Shown: positions 1 to 7,718 of the stretch, in pieces
Layout of the letters: each line of letters opens with the position of its first letter
Position numbering within the stretch: the stretch's first letter is position 1
Source of the DNA: Planctomycetota bacterium
Lineage (GTDB): Bacteria > Planctomycetota > Planctomycetia > Gemmatales > Gemmataceae
DNA: 48,829 nt
Reading direction: 5' to 3'
Assembly: GCA_016195405.1 (NCBI GenBank)
Contig: JACPZP010000078.1
Span: forward strand, 1-48,829
Notes under the pieces: model-generated
Databases searched by the model: none
The model's input: the letters and a program-made list of their open reading frames with translations, nothing else
What the model was told of the DNA's origin: nothing
Translations under genes and position numbers: made by a program

Positions 1-2
1 AG

Positions 3-557
3 AACATCGGCGACATCATGCAACTCGCCACCGAACGGCGCGGCGTCTACATCCGCACGGAGTATCTCAGCCCGACGCGGGCCATCTTGGTCTACGAGAT
101 TCCACTCGCGGAAATCATCTACGACCTTTACGACAAACTGAAGTCGGCGACCAAGGGATACGGCACCATGGACTACGAGTTCCTTGGCTATCGCCCGGCC
201 GACCTGGTGCGGCTCGACATCCTGGTGCACGGCAAGCGCGTCGATGCGCTCTCGACCATCGTCCATCGCGCCTTTGCGGATCGCCGCGGCCGCAAGCTGG
301 TCAAGAAGCTGCGCGGCGAGATCGAACGGCACATGTTCGAGATCGCGATCCAAGCGGCGGTCGGCAATCGAATCATCGCCCGTGAGACGATCGCGCCAAT
401 GCGCAAGAACGTGACCGCGAAATGCTACGGCGGCGACATCACCCGCAAGCGCAAGCTCTGGGCCAAACAAGCCGCCGGCAAGAAGCGCATGAAGCAGGTG
501 GGCCAGGTCGAGATTCCACAGGAGGCGTTCCTGGCAGTGCTGGAGTCGGATCAGTAA
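3..557 (+). CDS. lepA: Elongation factor 4 (LepA), C-terminal part
   Basis: This is the C-terminal 184 residues of the ribosome-bound GTPase LepA/EF4, which acts on stalled or misplaced elongating ribosomes. The frame is open from base 3, so the GTPase and translation-factor domains lie upstream of the window. The visible part has the EF-G domain V-like stretch ([18 protein letters not shown], then GYGTMDYEF) and the LepA-specific C-terminal domain with [19 protein letters not shown] and the basic [19 protein letters not shown] segment, a hallmark of the family. It ends with TAA in a normal family position. A small HicB-like gene begins 14 bases downstream. Assignment is from recognised family motifs. 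Confidence 0.95.
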   Translation, partial: NIGDIMQLATERRGVYIRTEYLSPTRAILVYEIPLAEIIYDLYDKLKSATKGYGTMDYEFLGYRPADLVRLDILVHGKRVDALSTIVHRAFADRRGRKLVKKLRGEIERHMFEIAIQAAVGNRIIARETIAPMRKNVTAKCYGGDITRKRKLWAKQAAGKKRMKQVGQVEIPQEAFLAVLESDQ

Positions 558-571
558 GTGCGAGAACTAAC

Positions 572-751
572 GTGGAAAAGCGGCGCGTCAAAATCAAGAG
601 TGCCTGTACGGCTGTCATCCAGCGGGCGGGTCGGTGGTGGTATGGTTGGATTGAAGAAATCCCCTGCGTCAACGGCCAAGGCCGAACACGCCGTGAGTTC
701 ATGGCCAGCCTCAAGTCCGCGCTAAAAGAAGCAGTCAATTCCCAAAAATGA
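572..751 (+). CDS. HicB-like small protein (orphan antitoxin-type)
   Basis: A 59-residue protein starting at GTG 572. It carries the HicB-type pattern: a short strand, then WWYGWIEEIPCVNGQGRTR and a helix (ASLKSALKEAV). HicB antitoxins fold as a partial RNase-H-like domain and normally neutralise HicA, a small double-stranded-RNA-binding mRNase. No HicA-like gene (about 60-80 residues with a conserved GSHH-type motif) is seen on either side: lepA is upstream and signal peptidase downstream. It may therefore be an orphan HicB-fold protein rather than part of a working toxin-antitoxin pair. The frame is open further upstream into lepA, but GTG 572 is the only sensible start after the lepA stop. 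No strong Shine-Dalgarno is visible. Confidence 0.6.
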   Translation: MEKRRVKIKSACTAVIQRAGRWWYGWIEEIPCVNGQGRTRREFMASLKSALKEAVNSQK

Positions 752-845
752 CTGCCGCCGCCGAACGAAATGCCCATTATGCTCCCATCCGGTCGGGCTA
801 GACCGAAAATGTCGCCTGGGCGACAATGGGCGTAGTTCGCAAGAT

Positions 846-880
846 ACTGGAGATTTGGCAGGCTTGCCTATAATGCCAAA
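846..880 (+). promoter_or_regulatory. Promoter before signal peptidase, with inverted repeat around -10
   Basis: A perfect -10 box TATAAT lies at 869-874, about 50 bases before the start of the signal peptidase N-terminal gene. The matching -35 is weak (ACTGGA at 846-851, 17-bp spacing). The -10 is bracketed by an inverted repeat TTTGGCA (854-860) and TGCCAAA (874-880), which could be an operator. A 6-bp-arm palindrome, GTCGCC-TG-GGCGAC, lies upstream near 812-825. No gene is seen in 752-924. Confidence 0.45.
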
Positions 881-924
881 TAGGGAGCAGGCGCACTGGG
901 GCCGCGAAGGAGTGGGACCGATCC

Positions 925-1398
925 ATGCCCGAAGAGAGATTTCAACCGCGGCCGGACGGTTTCGCGCCTGGCTCACCGCCTACTCCCAAGGACCAGCGCG
1001 CCGAGCCCCACATCATTCTGAATCCGCCTCAGCGGCCGCCGATGGTTAAGAAGCCGGCCGCACCGCAACCTCCCAAGCCGAAAGGTCCGCCCGAAGTGAA
1101 AGACGGCGTGCGCGAAGTCGTGGAAACGGTCGTCTTCGTGGTCGTGCTGGTGCTGCTTTTGAAAACGTTCCTAGCCGAAGCGTTCGTCATACCAACAGGC
1201 TCCATGGCGACCACGCTCTTGGGCTATTACAAGGAAAAAACGTGCGAGAAGTGCGGCTATCGCGTCCGAGTCAATGCGAGTGAGGAGGCGGAGAGGGGCC
1301 CGGATTTCGCGCCGAAGGATTGCGTTTGCCCGAATTGTCATTACCGGAACGAATTTCCCAAGAGAGGTCAGGCCCCATTCCACGGAGGCGGCCCGTGA
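925..1398 (+). CDS. lepB: Signal peptidase I, N-terminal half (membrane anchor, catalytic Ser)
   Basis: A 157-residue product. It has a proline-rich cytoplasmic N-terminus (about residues 1-60), one strongly hydrophobic membrane segment (about 67-82), then the family box around the catalytic serine, IPTGSMATTL, with Ser93. After this come two CxxC pairs (CEKCGY and CVCPNCHY) that could bind a metal, a feature I associate with planctomycete signal peptidases. The catalytic lysine is not in this frame: the product stops at TGA 1396-1398 after a Gly-Pro tail, and the rest of the enzyme is in the overlapping frame from 1395. Signal peptidase I removes signal peptides on the outer face of the cytoplasmic membrane. 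A possible Shine-Dalgarno AAGGAG (907-912) is 12 bases before the ATG, which is long. Confidence 0.8.
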   Translation: MPEERFQPRPDGFAPGSPPTPKDQRAEPHIILNPPQRPPMVKKPAAPQPPKPKGPPEVKDGVREVVETVVFVVVLVLLLKTFLAEAFVIPTGSMATTLLGYYKEKTCEKCGYRVRVNASEEAERGPDFAPKDCVCPNCHYRNEFPKRGQAPFHGGGP

Positions 1399-2858
1399 CG
1401 CGGCGCAAATGGTTCTTCCTGGCTGCGATCCTGACCGCGCTCGCTGGTTGCACCAATGGCGAGTATAGCAGCGGCGATCGCGTCCTGGTGGCCAAATTCC
1501 CCTATGAGATGAAGCTTCAAGACCCGCACCGCTTCGATGTGGTCGTCTTCAAGTATCCGCGCGGGCCAATCGAGAAGAACGTTCCCAAAAACTACATCAA
1601 ACGGCTCATGGGCTTGCCGGGCGAAATCCTGGCCATCTTTTTCGGCCGCATCTTCCGCATCCCCGCGCCGGAGCCGGGCGCGCCGCCCTATTTTGGCGAC
1701 AGTAAGGACGAGAACATCAAAGCCGTGGAGCTTTGGCAGCAACTGCGAAGCGACGATCAAGATTGCCGCAAGTGGTTCGAGGAAGGGAAATATCAAATCG
1801 TTCGCAAGACTCCGGATGTGATGTTGGCGATGCGACGGATCGTTTATGACAACGACTTTCCCGCCAAGGACCTTCCCGGAACCGCGTGGCAACGCTGGAA
1901 GGCCGCCGAGCCCAAGAACACCGCCTGGACCGAGGACAAAGCGAACGGTTTCATTCACTCCGAACCAGTGAAGGAAAACGTCGATTGGCTGCGCTATAAC
2001 AACATCTTGCGGCCCAACAACGGCGAGCCGATTGCGGGGCAACAGGCCCGCCGCACACTCATCACCGACTTCCTCGACTACAACAGCTTCAACCAGAAAG
2101 ACGCTAGAGCCTTCAATTGGGTCGGTGATTTGATGCTCGAATGCAAACTCGACGTCAGCACGGCCGTGGGCGAGTTTTGGATGGAGCTTCGCAAAGGCAT
2201 CAATCACTTCCAGGCGCGCTTTGACCTCTCCAACGGAAAGTGCACGTTGGTCCAAATCAGCGAGGATGGAAAAGAAAGGGTCCTGGCCGAGCAGGCGACG
2301 CGAGTCAAAGCGCCGGGCGCCTATCAGCTTCGCCTCGCGAACATGGACGCCCGCCTGACGGTCTGGGTCGATCGCGACCTTCCCTTTGGCAACGGCCACG
2401 ACTATCCGCCGCCGGAAGTGCGCGGCAAGGACGAGAAAGACTTAAGCGACGAAGCATTGATCGCCCGGCGCGGCCCGAGGCCTGGAGACCTTGAGCCCGC
2501 CGCATTGGGCAGCAAGGGGGCGGCTGTCAAGGTTCACAATCTTCGGCTATGGCGCGATACGTATTACACACTTCACGCCAATGCAGACCGGCTTGCCGAC
2601 TTGTTCATCGGGGTTGATGGGCATGAGCGCGGCTCTCCCTGGGCTACTGCCGATCCATCCGACCCGGGCACGTGGGACAATGTGCGCCGACTCGGCTTCC
2701 ACACCATGTATGTGCAGCCGGGCCATTATCTCTGCCTAGGGGACAATAGTACGGCCAGCTCCGATAGCCGTGATTGGGGCCTGGTGCCCGAACGGCTGAT
2801 GCTTGGCCGGGCGCTCTTGGTATACTTTCCCTTCCAGCGCGCAGGCCCCATACGGTAG
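1395..2858 (+). CDS. Signal peptidase I, C-terminal half (catalytic Lys) with lipoprotein-like start
   Basis: A 487-residue reading frame, -1 relative to the gene before it. GTG 1395 overlaps the upstream TGA as GTGA and has GGAGG six bases before it (1384-1388). The first 19 residues look like a lipoprotein signal: TRRK, hydrophobic FFLAAILTAL, then lipobox LAGC with Cys19. Signal peptidase boxes follow: SGDRVLVAKF, then YIKRLMGLPGE with catalytic Lys69, and near the end GDNSTASSDSRDWGLVP. Between the Lys box and the C-terminal box is a roughly 300-residue insertion with a concanavalin/LamG-like stretch (about 230-340), larger than in E. coli LepB. The two products could form one enzyme from two chains, or a frameshift (real or sequencing) could have split one gene. 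The start signals favour separate initiation, but this is inference. Confidence 0.75.
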   Translation: MTRRKWFFLAAILTALAGCTNGEYSSGDRVLVAKFPYEMKLQDPHRFDVVVFKYPRGPIEKNVPKNYIKRLMGLPGEILAIFFGRIFRIPAPEPGAPPYFGDSKDENIKAVELWQQLRSDDQDCRKWFEEGKYQIVRKTPDVMLAMRRIVYDNDFPAKDLPGTAWQRWKAAEPKNTAWTEDKANGFIHSEPVKENVDWLRYNNILRPNNGEPIAGQQARRTLITDFLDYNSFNQKDARAFNWVGDLMLECKLDVSTAVGEFWMELRKGINHFQARFDLSNGKCTLVQISEDGKERVLAEQATRVKAPGAYQLRLANMDARLTVWVDRDLPFGNGHDYPPPEVRGKDEKDLSDEALIARRGPRPGDLEPAALGSKGAAVKVHNLRLWRDTYYTLHANADRLADLFIGVDGHERGSPWATADPSDPGTWDNVRRLGFHTMYVQPGHYLCLGDNSTASSDSRDWGLVPERLMLGRALLVYFPFQRAGPIR

Positions 2859-2875
2859 TGCATAGTAGTGAGTGA

Positions 2876-2926
2876 TGAGTGGTGAGTAGTGAGTGGTTGC
2901 TGAGACCACTCACCACTCACCACTCA
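2876..2926. repeat. Inverted repeat between signal peptidase and thioesterase genes
   Basis: Two 22-bp arms (2876-2897 and 2905-2926) with one mismatch and a 7-base loop, built from repeats of GAGTGGT/ACCACTC. Low-complexity copies of the same words continue on both sides (about 2863-2942). It could act as a terminator-like stem after the signal peptidase gene, but no T-run follows. Confidence 0.7.
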
Positions 2927-2952
2927 CGGCTCACGGCTCACGAATTCAAACT

Positions 2953-3351
2953 ATGCAAGGCGAAATCAGCATTCGTGTTCGCTATGCGGAAACCGACCGC
3001 ATGGGCTTCTTGCATCACGCGAACTACTTGGTCTATTTCGAACAGGGCCGCACCGAGTTATTGCGTTCCCGCGGCCTTTCTTATCGCGATCTGGAGGATC
3101 AGGGCTTCCTTCTGGTCTTGACGAAGGTGCAAGTTCGCTACCGTCAGGCTGCGCGCTACGACGACCTTTTGACGCTGCGCACCACGGTTGCGCGCACCAC
3201 GCTCGTCAAGATCGAGCACCGTTACGAGTTGTTCCGCGACGGCGTCCTTCTGGCCGAGGGAGAAACGACGCTCGGCTGCATCGATCGCGACGGCAAGGTC
3301 CAGCCGTTGCCTGAAATCTTGCAACTGGAAAGTCCCGAAAGCGCGAAATAG
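2953..3351 (+). CDS. YbgC/FadM-like acyl-CoA thioesterase (hotdog fold)
   Basis: A 132-residue 4HBT/hotdog-fold protein. The N-terminal signature VRYAETDRMGFLHHANYLVYFEQGRTELLR holds the catalytic Asp/Glu-type site (YAETD) and the HHANY turn of the YbgC/4-hydroxybenzoyl-CoA thioesterase family; length fits the family (about 130). It would hydrolyse acyl-CoA thioesters in the cytoplasm. The frame is open further upstream, but that part is repeat DNA, so ATG 2953 is chosen. It sits directly before TolQ/TolR-like genes. In many Gram-negative bacteria ybgC is the first gene of the tol-pal operon, so this placement supports a Tol-like reading of the next genes. A 20-bp hairpin lies between this gene and the next. 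Confidence 0.85.
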   Translation: MQGEISIRVRYAETDRMGFLHHANYLVYFEQGRTELLRSRGLSYRDLEDQGFLLVLTKVQVRYRQAARYDDLLTLRTTVARTTLVKIEHRYELFRDGVLLAEGETTLGCIDRDGKVQPLPEILQLESPESAK

Positions 3352-3356
3352 ATTGA

Positions 3357-3406
3357 TTGAGCCTGAAACGCGAAGCAAAGGCCCTCGCTTCGCGCTTCGG
3401 GCTCAA
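3357..3406. repeat. Hairpin between thioesterase and TolQ-like genes
   Basis: Two 20-bp arms (3357-3376, 3387-3406) with two mismatches and a 10-base loop. The right arm ends at the proposed ATG of the TolQ-like gene, so a folded stem would cover its ribosome site. It could lower or control translation of the TolQ-like gene, or be a dispersed repeat with no such role. Confidence 0.65.
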
Positions 3407-3915
3407 TGGATATTTTCATGCGCCGCTTTCTCATCCAAATCCTGTTGCCTTTTTGTTTCTGCTTGGTGCCGTTCCTGGCGGCCGCTCTGGTCGCGGTTTG
3501 CATTCCGCGCGCGGCCATGAGTTATTACCTGGAAAACTTCCATCCGATGGATGCCTTGATCCTAGGTCTGGGCGTATTTCTGTTCGCGGTTCAAATGCTC
3601 CTATGTTGGCGGGCGCTGCGCTGGCGCGGGACTGGCTTCGACGAACGCACGGACCGCTGGATCAGCAACTTAGCGCAAGCCGCGGAGTGGTTTCCCATGC
3701 TCGGGCTGTTGGGCACGGTCGGCGGCATCCTGCAGACCTTCGCGGCTTCCACGGGAACCATTCATCCCAACGACATCTCGCCGGCCATCACCGCCACCGG
3801 AAGCGGCCTGTTTATGGCCCTCGTGAATATCCTGCCGACGTGGATCGTGCTGGTTGGCCGCGACCTGATCCTCACGCTCGGAGGCGGCGCCGGCGCCGGA
3901 GGTGACGCGCCATGA
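3406..3915 (+). CDS. TolQ/ExbB/MotA-like proton channel protein
   Basis: A 169-residue membrane protein with three predicted membrane segments (about 5-31, 46-66 and 90-140 as a long hydrophobic hairpin). The stretch WFPMLGLLGTVGGILQTF followed by ISPAITATGSGLFMALVNILPTWI matches the conserved core of the MotA/TolQ/ExbB family, which forms the proton-conducting pentamer of Tol and Ton motors. It is shorter than TolQ (about 230 residues), lacking part of the cytoplasmic region. Start is ATG 3406 or 3418; neither has a clear Shine-Dalgarno. Its stop overlaps the next start (ATGA at 3912), showing translational coupling to the TolR/ExbD-like gene. Function as an energy-transducing channel is inferred. 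Confidence 0.75.
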   Translation: MDIFMRRFLIQILLPFCFCLVPFLAAALVAVCIPRAAMSYYLENFHPMDALILGLGVFLFAVQMLLCWRALRWRGTGFDERTDRWISNLAQAAEWFPMLGLLGTVGGILQTFAASTGTIHPNDISPAITATGSGLFMALVNILPTWIVLVGRDLILTLGGGAGAGGDAP

Positions 3916-4481
3916 TCCGTATGCCGCGCCGCAGCGTCACGCGCTTCTTCATCCCGCTCATCGACGTGCTGCTGCTTCTGTTCTGCATCTTCCTGCTGAT
4001 GCCCCAGTTCAAGGAAGAGGATTTGGACAAGAAAGTCCAATCGGCGTTCGACCTGGCGGACACGGTCACCACATTGGAGTACGAGATCGACCGATTGACG
4101 AAGGAGTTGAAGAAGTACGACGAGCGCCGTCCCACCCAGGAGGAGCTGGAACAGTTGCGGGCCGAGGTCGCGCAACTAAAAAAGGATCACGCTCAGGTCG
4201 TGCAGAAGACACACTTTCAAGTCATCGACATTGACGGCAAAACCGGAGACCTCTACTTCTATGACACCTCCAAACCCAACGACACAAGAACGCGAATCGA
4301 ATCGGAGAAAGAGGCCCGGGCACTGATCGAGCGGCATCAGAAAGAGGCGAAGGGCAATGAGGTCTATTACTACTTTCTTTACCCACGGCCCGAATCAGGA
4401 TATCCCACGCTTGCACAGGAACGAAGATACAAATCATGGTTTGGTCGCGTCGCCAACTCACTCAAGGAGCCGACGCCGTGA
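3912..4481 (+). CDS. TolR/ExbD-like membrane protein with coiled coil
   Basis: A 189-residue protein. A basic N-terminus (RMPRRSVTR) leads into one membrane segment IPLIDVLLLLFCIFLL, in which the Asp after PLI sits where ExbD/TolR have their conserved membrane Asp that takes part in proton flow. A long charged helix (about 35-95) likely forms a coiled coil, followed by a small mixed domain (about 98-180). It overlaps the TolQ-like gene by ATGA and the following gene by GTGA, so three genes are translationally coupled. Its soluble part differs from classical TolR, so the family call rests on the N-terminal segment and context. Confidence 0.65.
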   Translation: MIRMPRRSVTRFFIPLIDVLLLLFCIFLLMPQFKEEDLDKKVQSAFDLADTVTTLEYEIDRLTKELKKYDERRPTQEELEQLRAEVAQLKKDHAQVVQKTHFQVIDIDGKTGDLYFYDTSKPNDTRTRIESEKEARALIERHQKEAKGNEVYYYFLYPRPESGYPTLAQERRYKSWFGRVANSLKEPTP

Positions 4482-5134
4482 ACGAACCGCATCTTTTTGG
4501 CTTCATTGATTTGACGGCGCCCGTATTCTTCGTCTTGCGAGTGGCCGCGGGCATCGGCGCGGCGATGGTCGGCTGGTTCGCGACCGGTCCAGTGGTGCGG
4601 CTCCTGTACCGGCTGGCGTTCCAGCGCGGGGTCCCAAATTGGGTGCTACCCTGGTCGCGCCTGGTCGGCGCCGTGCTGTGCGGGCTCTTGGTCTATTATT
4701 TCTTGCCCCTGGGTGGCGGCAACGGCTGGGGCTGGGGAGCAGGCGCGGGCGGCGGACCTGGACGCGGTCCCGGCGATGGCAGCGGGCAAACAAGCGACCA
4801 AACAAAAAAGGATGCACCGGCGAAAGACAACAGGGATAAAAGCCTGCCCGCGAAGACCGTCCGCGAACCGGTCGCCATCGAACTCATCGGCGGCGATCAA
4901 TACAAGGGTGACGAGAAATATTATCTTCTCAAACGCCAGCCGCCCGCCGTGTCGTTGACGGAGTTGGAAGCCTATTTCAAGAATCACAAGGACCGCCTGG
5001 AAGTTCACATCGTCCTGACGCCAAACAGCGTGGGAGAGGGCCAAGGCGCCTTGAGACGGCTAAAAGACCTCGCCGACACTTATCGGATTCCCACAGTGCG
5101 GCGCGTGGAGGAGAACAAGCCCAAACAAGAGTGA
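4478..5134 (+). CDS. Membrane protein with Gly-rich linker, third gene of Tol-like operon
   Basis: A 218-residue protein I do not recognise as a named family. GTG 4478 is chosen because it overlaps the previous TGA (GTGA) and has AAGGAG eight bases upstream. It has two membrane segments (about residues 13-33 and 59-75), a Gly/Trp/Pro-rich low-complexity linker (about 77-105), a Lys/Asp-rich stretch, and a small C-terminal domain (about 125-215) with LTELEAYFKNHKDRLEVHIV, which resembles the periplasmic fold of ExbD/TolR proteins. It may therefore be a second ExbD-like partner or stand in for TolA. The DNA right after its stop is a dispersed repeat (5135-5151). Confidence 0.6.
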   Translation: MNEPHLFGFIDLTAPVFFVLRVAAGIGAAMVGWFATGPVVRLLYRLAFQRGVPNWVLPWSRLVGAVLCGLLVYYFLPLGGGNGWGWGAGAGGGPGRGPGDGSGQTSDQTKKDAPAKDNRDKSLPAKTVREPVAIELIGGDQYKGDEKYYLLKRQPPAVSLTELEAYFKNHKDRLEVHIVLTPNSVGEGQGALRRLKDLADTYRIPTVRRVEENKPKQE

Positions 5135-5151
5135 CCGTTTAGCCGCGAGCC
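5135..5151 (+). repeat. Dispersed repeat CCGTTTAGCCGCGAGCC, copy 1
   Basis: An exact 17-bp word directly after a stop codon. It recurs at 21448-21464 and, inverted, at 21536-21552. The similarity continues for some bases (CGGCG and GCGGGCG blocks) in the 21448 copy. It belongs to a family of intergenic repeats; role unknown. Confidence 0.75.
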
Positions 5152-5241
5152 AGCGGCGAGCGCGGGCGTGACGCACCGGTTGACATCTAGCGCCCGAAAG
5201 ATTCAAGCCCAGCGAAACGCAAGCATTGGAGTTCTTGGGCC

Positions 5242-6831
5242 ATGGACGCATCGCCCATTGATGGACTGCGAATTGTACTCCTCGGCATGCCAGGGGCGGG
5301 GAAGTCGTCCCTCATCGGCGCCTTGGCCCAGGCCGCGGAAACGCAAACCAATCTGCTCGGCGGCAAGCTTGATGAAGCGTCTGACCTCGCCCTCGACGAC
5401 CTGCAAAAGCAGACCTACGAAAATAAAATCCAATCCACCGCCGCAGAGTTGGAACCACATCCGCTTGCCGTTCAAGGAGCTGCCGCCGGCCCCTTGTCGG
5501 CAACGCTGATCGACACCAGCGGCGACGCCGCGCAGGACTATTTGACCGGCCAGAAATCCATCGCTGCCCGAACCGAGTTCGCCCGCGCCGTTCAACAAGC
5601 GGATACGCTGATCCTGGTCGTAGATGCGTCGGCCACACCCGCCGGTCTGGAGAAGGATTTTCAGCACCTTGGCCGGTTCCTCCTGACTTTCGAACAAGGC
5701 CGAGCGCGCCAGAGCGAGATTGCAGGGCTGCCCGTCTATCTCGTGCTTTCGAAGTGCGATCTGCTCGCGTCGAAGGAAGACACCAACAGCGCGTGGCTTC
5801 AGCGCATCGAGGAAGCCAAACGTCGCGTCGATGAGCGTTTTCAAGAGTTTCTCGCTGCACAAGCCAATCGCGATCAGCTGCCGTTCGGTAAGATTGACCT
5901 GCACCTTTGGGCCAGCGCCATCAAGCGGCCCCAGCTATCCGACCGCCCGGCGCGCGCCAACGAGCCCTATGGCGTGGCGGAACTGTTCCGCCAATGTCTG
6001 GAGTCCGCTCAGAAGTTCCAAGACGCGCGCCGCCGGTCGCAGCGGCACATGACGGCGGCGGTCTCCGGCGTGCTGGCCATGGTCGCCGTCCTGAGTCTGG
6101 TTGCGGGCGGCTTTTTCCTGACGCGTCCAAGCGCGAACCTGGCCGCTCTTGAAACCGCGGCGCACACAGTGTTGCCGGGCCCTCATGCGAGTCCAGCCGA
6201 GCGCTTGCGCGAGCCAGTCGAAGAGAAGCTCAAGGAACTCAAACGGATAGAAGGCAGCTCGGAATTCGCCAAGCTGCCGCCCAAAACACAAGAAGCGATT
6301 ACGGAGTTTTGCAAGGAAGTCGCGACCTATCTTGCCCTCCACAAGGAGTTTGTCGAGCGCGTGCGCGACCCGCGTTTCGCCGCCAACGACCAGGATCTCG
6401 AGAACATCGCCAAAGGGCTTGACGAGTTCGCGATTCCCGGCGTTTATGCCGGCGAGTGGACAGCAACTCGCTTGGCGCGTCGGCAGGCTCAGTATCGCAA
6501 AGACCTCGATGCGCTGCGCCAGGCGGTCAACGAGGAAGAGAAATGGATTCGGGATCAAGTTGCCGCGGCCGACGACATCATCAAAGAGGGCGGCCTCGTG
6601 ATCGCCAAGACGGTGGCCCAGGGCGCGCGCGACGCATGGTTTAAAAAGGAGAATGCATATGTCAATGCATATGTCAACGATGTGTTTCGCCACAAGCGCA
6701 TCGACCGTGTAGCCGACGGCGCCGCCGTCACTTACGACACGGTTTACCGCTTTGCCCGTGTCGACCAGGCTCGCCGCGATTGGGACAAGATGAAAAGCAA
6801 GCTTCGCGAGCTGCGAAAGCTGGCCGAGTGA
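5242..6831 (+). CDS. Membrane-anchored P-loop GTPase-like protein
   Basis: A 529-residue protein. The N-terminal domain has a Walker A/G1 motif GMPGAGKSS (residues 15-23), a G3-like DTSGD (Asp91) after a run of strands, and a G4-like SKCD (about 170-173) after YLVLSKCDLL, all pointing to a TRAFAC-type GTPase. A single membrane segment follows at about 272-293, then a roughly 235-residue helical, charged, presumably periplasmic domain with no family I recognise. The order GTPase, membrane segment, large outer domain recalls TssM/IcmF proteins of type VI secretion, but none of the other type VI genes is here. It follows the TolQ/TolR-like genes after a 107-base gap with a repeat and may be the effector of that motor. 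No good Shine-Dalgarno precedes ATG 5242. Confidence 0.7.
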   Translation: MDASPIDGLRIVLLGMPGAGKSSLIGALAQAAETQTNLLGGKLDEASDLALDDLQKQTYENKIQSTAAELEPHPLAVQGAAAGPLSATLIDTSGDAAQDYLTGQKSIAARTEFARAVQQADTLILVVDASATPAGLEKDFQHLGRFLLTFEQGRARQSEIAGLPVYLVLSKCDLLASKEDTNSAWLQRIEEAKRRVDERFQEFLAAQANRDQLPFGKIDLHLWASAIKRPQLSDRPARANEPYGVAELFRQCLESAQKFQDARRRSQRHMTAAVSGVLAMVAVLSLVAGGFFLTRPSANLAALETAAHTVLPGPHASPAERLREPVEEKLKELKRIEGSSEFAKLPPKTQEAITEFCKEVATYLALHKEFVERVRDPRFAANDQDLENIAKGLDEFAIPGVYAGEWTATRLARRQAQYRKDLDALRQAVNEEEKWIRDQVAAADDIIKEGGLVIAKTVAQGARDAWFKKENAYVNAYVNDVFRHKRIDRVADGAAVTYDTVYRFARVDQARRDWDKMKSKLRELRKLAE

Positions 6832-6878
6832 GGCCCTATAATATCTCCGTGGCCCCACGAATCCCTCACCAACACCCA

Positions 6879-7718
6879 ATGTTCCATACCATCACGATCG
6901 TCGGTGCCGGGCTCATCGGCGGGTCAATTGGTTTGGCGGCCAAGCGACGTGGCGTCGCGAAGGAAGTGCGCGGACTGGGCCGCAGCGCACAAACTCTCGA
7001 AAGCGCCCGCCGATTTGGGGCCATCGACGCGGGTTTTTTGGAACCCGCGCTCGCTGTGATGAATGCCGATTTGGTTGTTGTTTGCACGCCGGTCGATCGT
7101 ATTGCCGCTCAAGTGTTGGAGTTCGCGCCACTTTGCCGTCCGGGGTGCTTGTTGACCGATGCCGGCAGCACGAAAGCAAAGATTGTCGCAGCGGTCGAGG
7201 AAAACCTATCTCCCGGCGTGGCGTACGTCGGCAGCCATCCGTTAGCCGGCTCGGAAAAGCGCGGCGTCGAGAATTCCGACGCCAACCTTTTCCAGGATCG
7301 CCTCACCGTGGTCACTCCTACGTCGAGCACCGATATTGCGGCCCTGGAGAAGACGTGCGCCTTCTGGCGGGCCCTGGGTAGCGGCGTTAAGCTGATGGAT
7401 CCGAATGAACACGACCGCGCCCTAGCGCTAACCAGCCATCTGCCGCACTTGGTCGCGGCGGCCTTGACGGGACTCTTGCCGAAGGAACTGTGCGATTTGA
7501 CGGCCACGGGCTTCCGCGACGCCACACGAATCGCCGCCGGTAATCCGGAACTGTGGTCAGCCATCTTCGAACAGAATCGCGACCCATTGCTAGTTCACTT
7601 ACGGCGTTTCGAGGAAAGACTGGACGAATTCCGCGCGGCCCTCGAAAATCACGATGACGCCGCATTACGCTCGTTGCTCGCAGGGGCCAAGGAGGCGCGC
7701 GATGCTCTGGGAAGTTGA
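6879..7718 (+). CDS. tyrA: Prephenate/arogenate dehydrogenase
   Basis: A 279-residue NAD(P)-dependent dehydrogenase of tyrosine biosynthesis. It starts with the Rossmann motif GAGLIGGSIG (about residues 9-18). The TyrA core GSHPLAGSEKRGVENSDANLF contains the conserved His and the substrate-binding stretch, and SHLPHLVAAAL plus GFRDATRIAAGNPELW are typical of the C-terminal helical domain. It would oxidise and decarboxylate prephenate to 4-hydroxyphenylpyruvate (or arogenate to tyrosine). No ACT or chorismate mutase domain is fused. The open frame extends upstream into the GTPase gene, but ATG 6879 aligns with the family start. It overlaps purL by 17 bases. Confidence 0.93.
   Translation: MFHTITIVGAGLIGGSIGLAAKRRGVAKEVRGLGRSAQTLESARRFGAIDAGFLEPALAVMNADLVVVCTPVDRIAAQVLEFAPLCRPGCLLTDAGSTKAKIVAAVEENLSPGVAYVGSHPLAGSEKRGVENSDANLFQDRLTVVTPTSSTDIAALEKTCAFWRALGSGVKLMDPNEHDRALALTSHLPHLVAAALTGLLPKELCDLTATGFRDATRIAAGNPELWSAIFEQNRDPLLVHLRRFEERLDEFRAALENHDDAALRSLLAGAKEARDALGS

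Noticed and set aside
1368..2399. Long minus-strand ORF opposite signal peptidase
   Set aside because: It lies fully opposite the signal peptidase second half; the translation shows no domain and is a GC-rich shadow frame.
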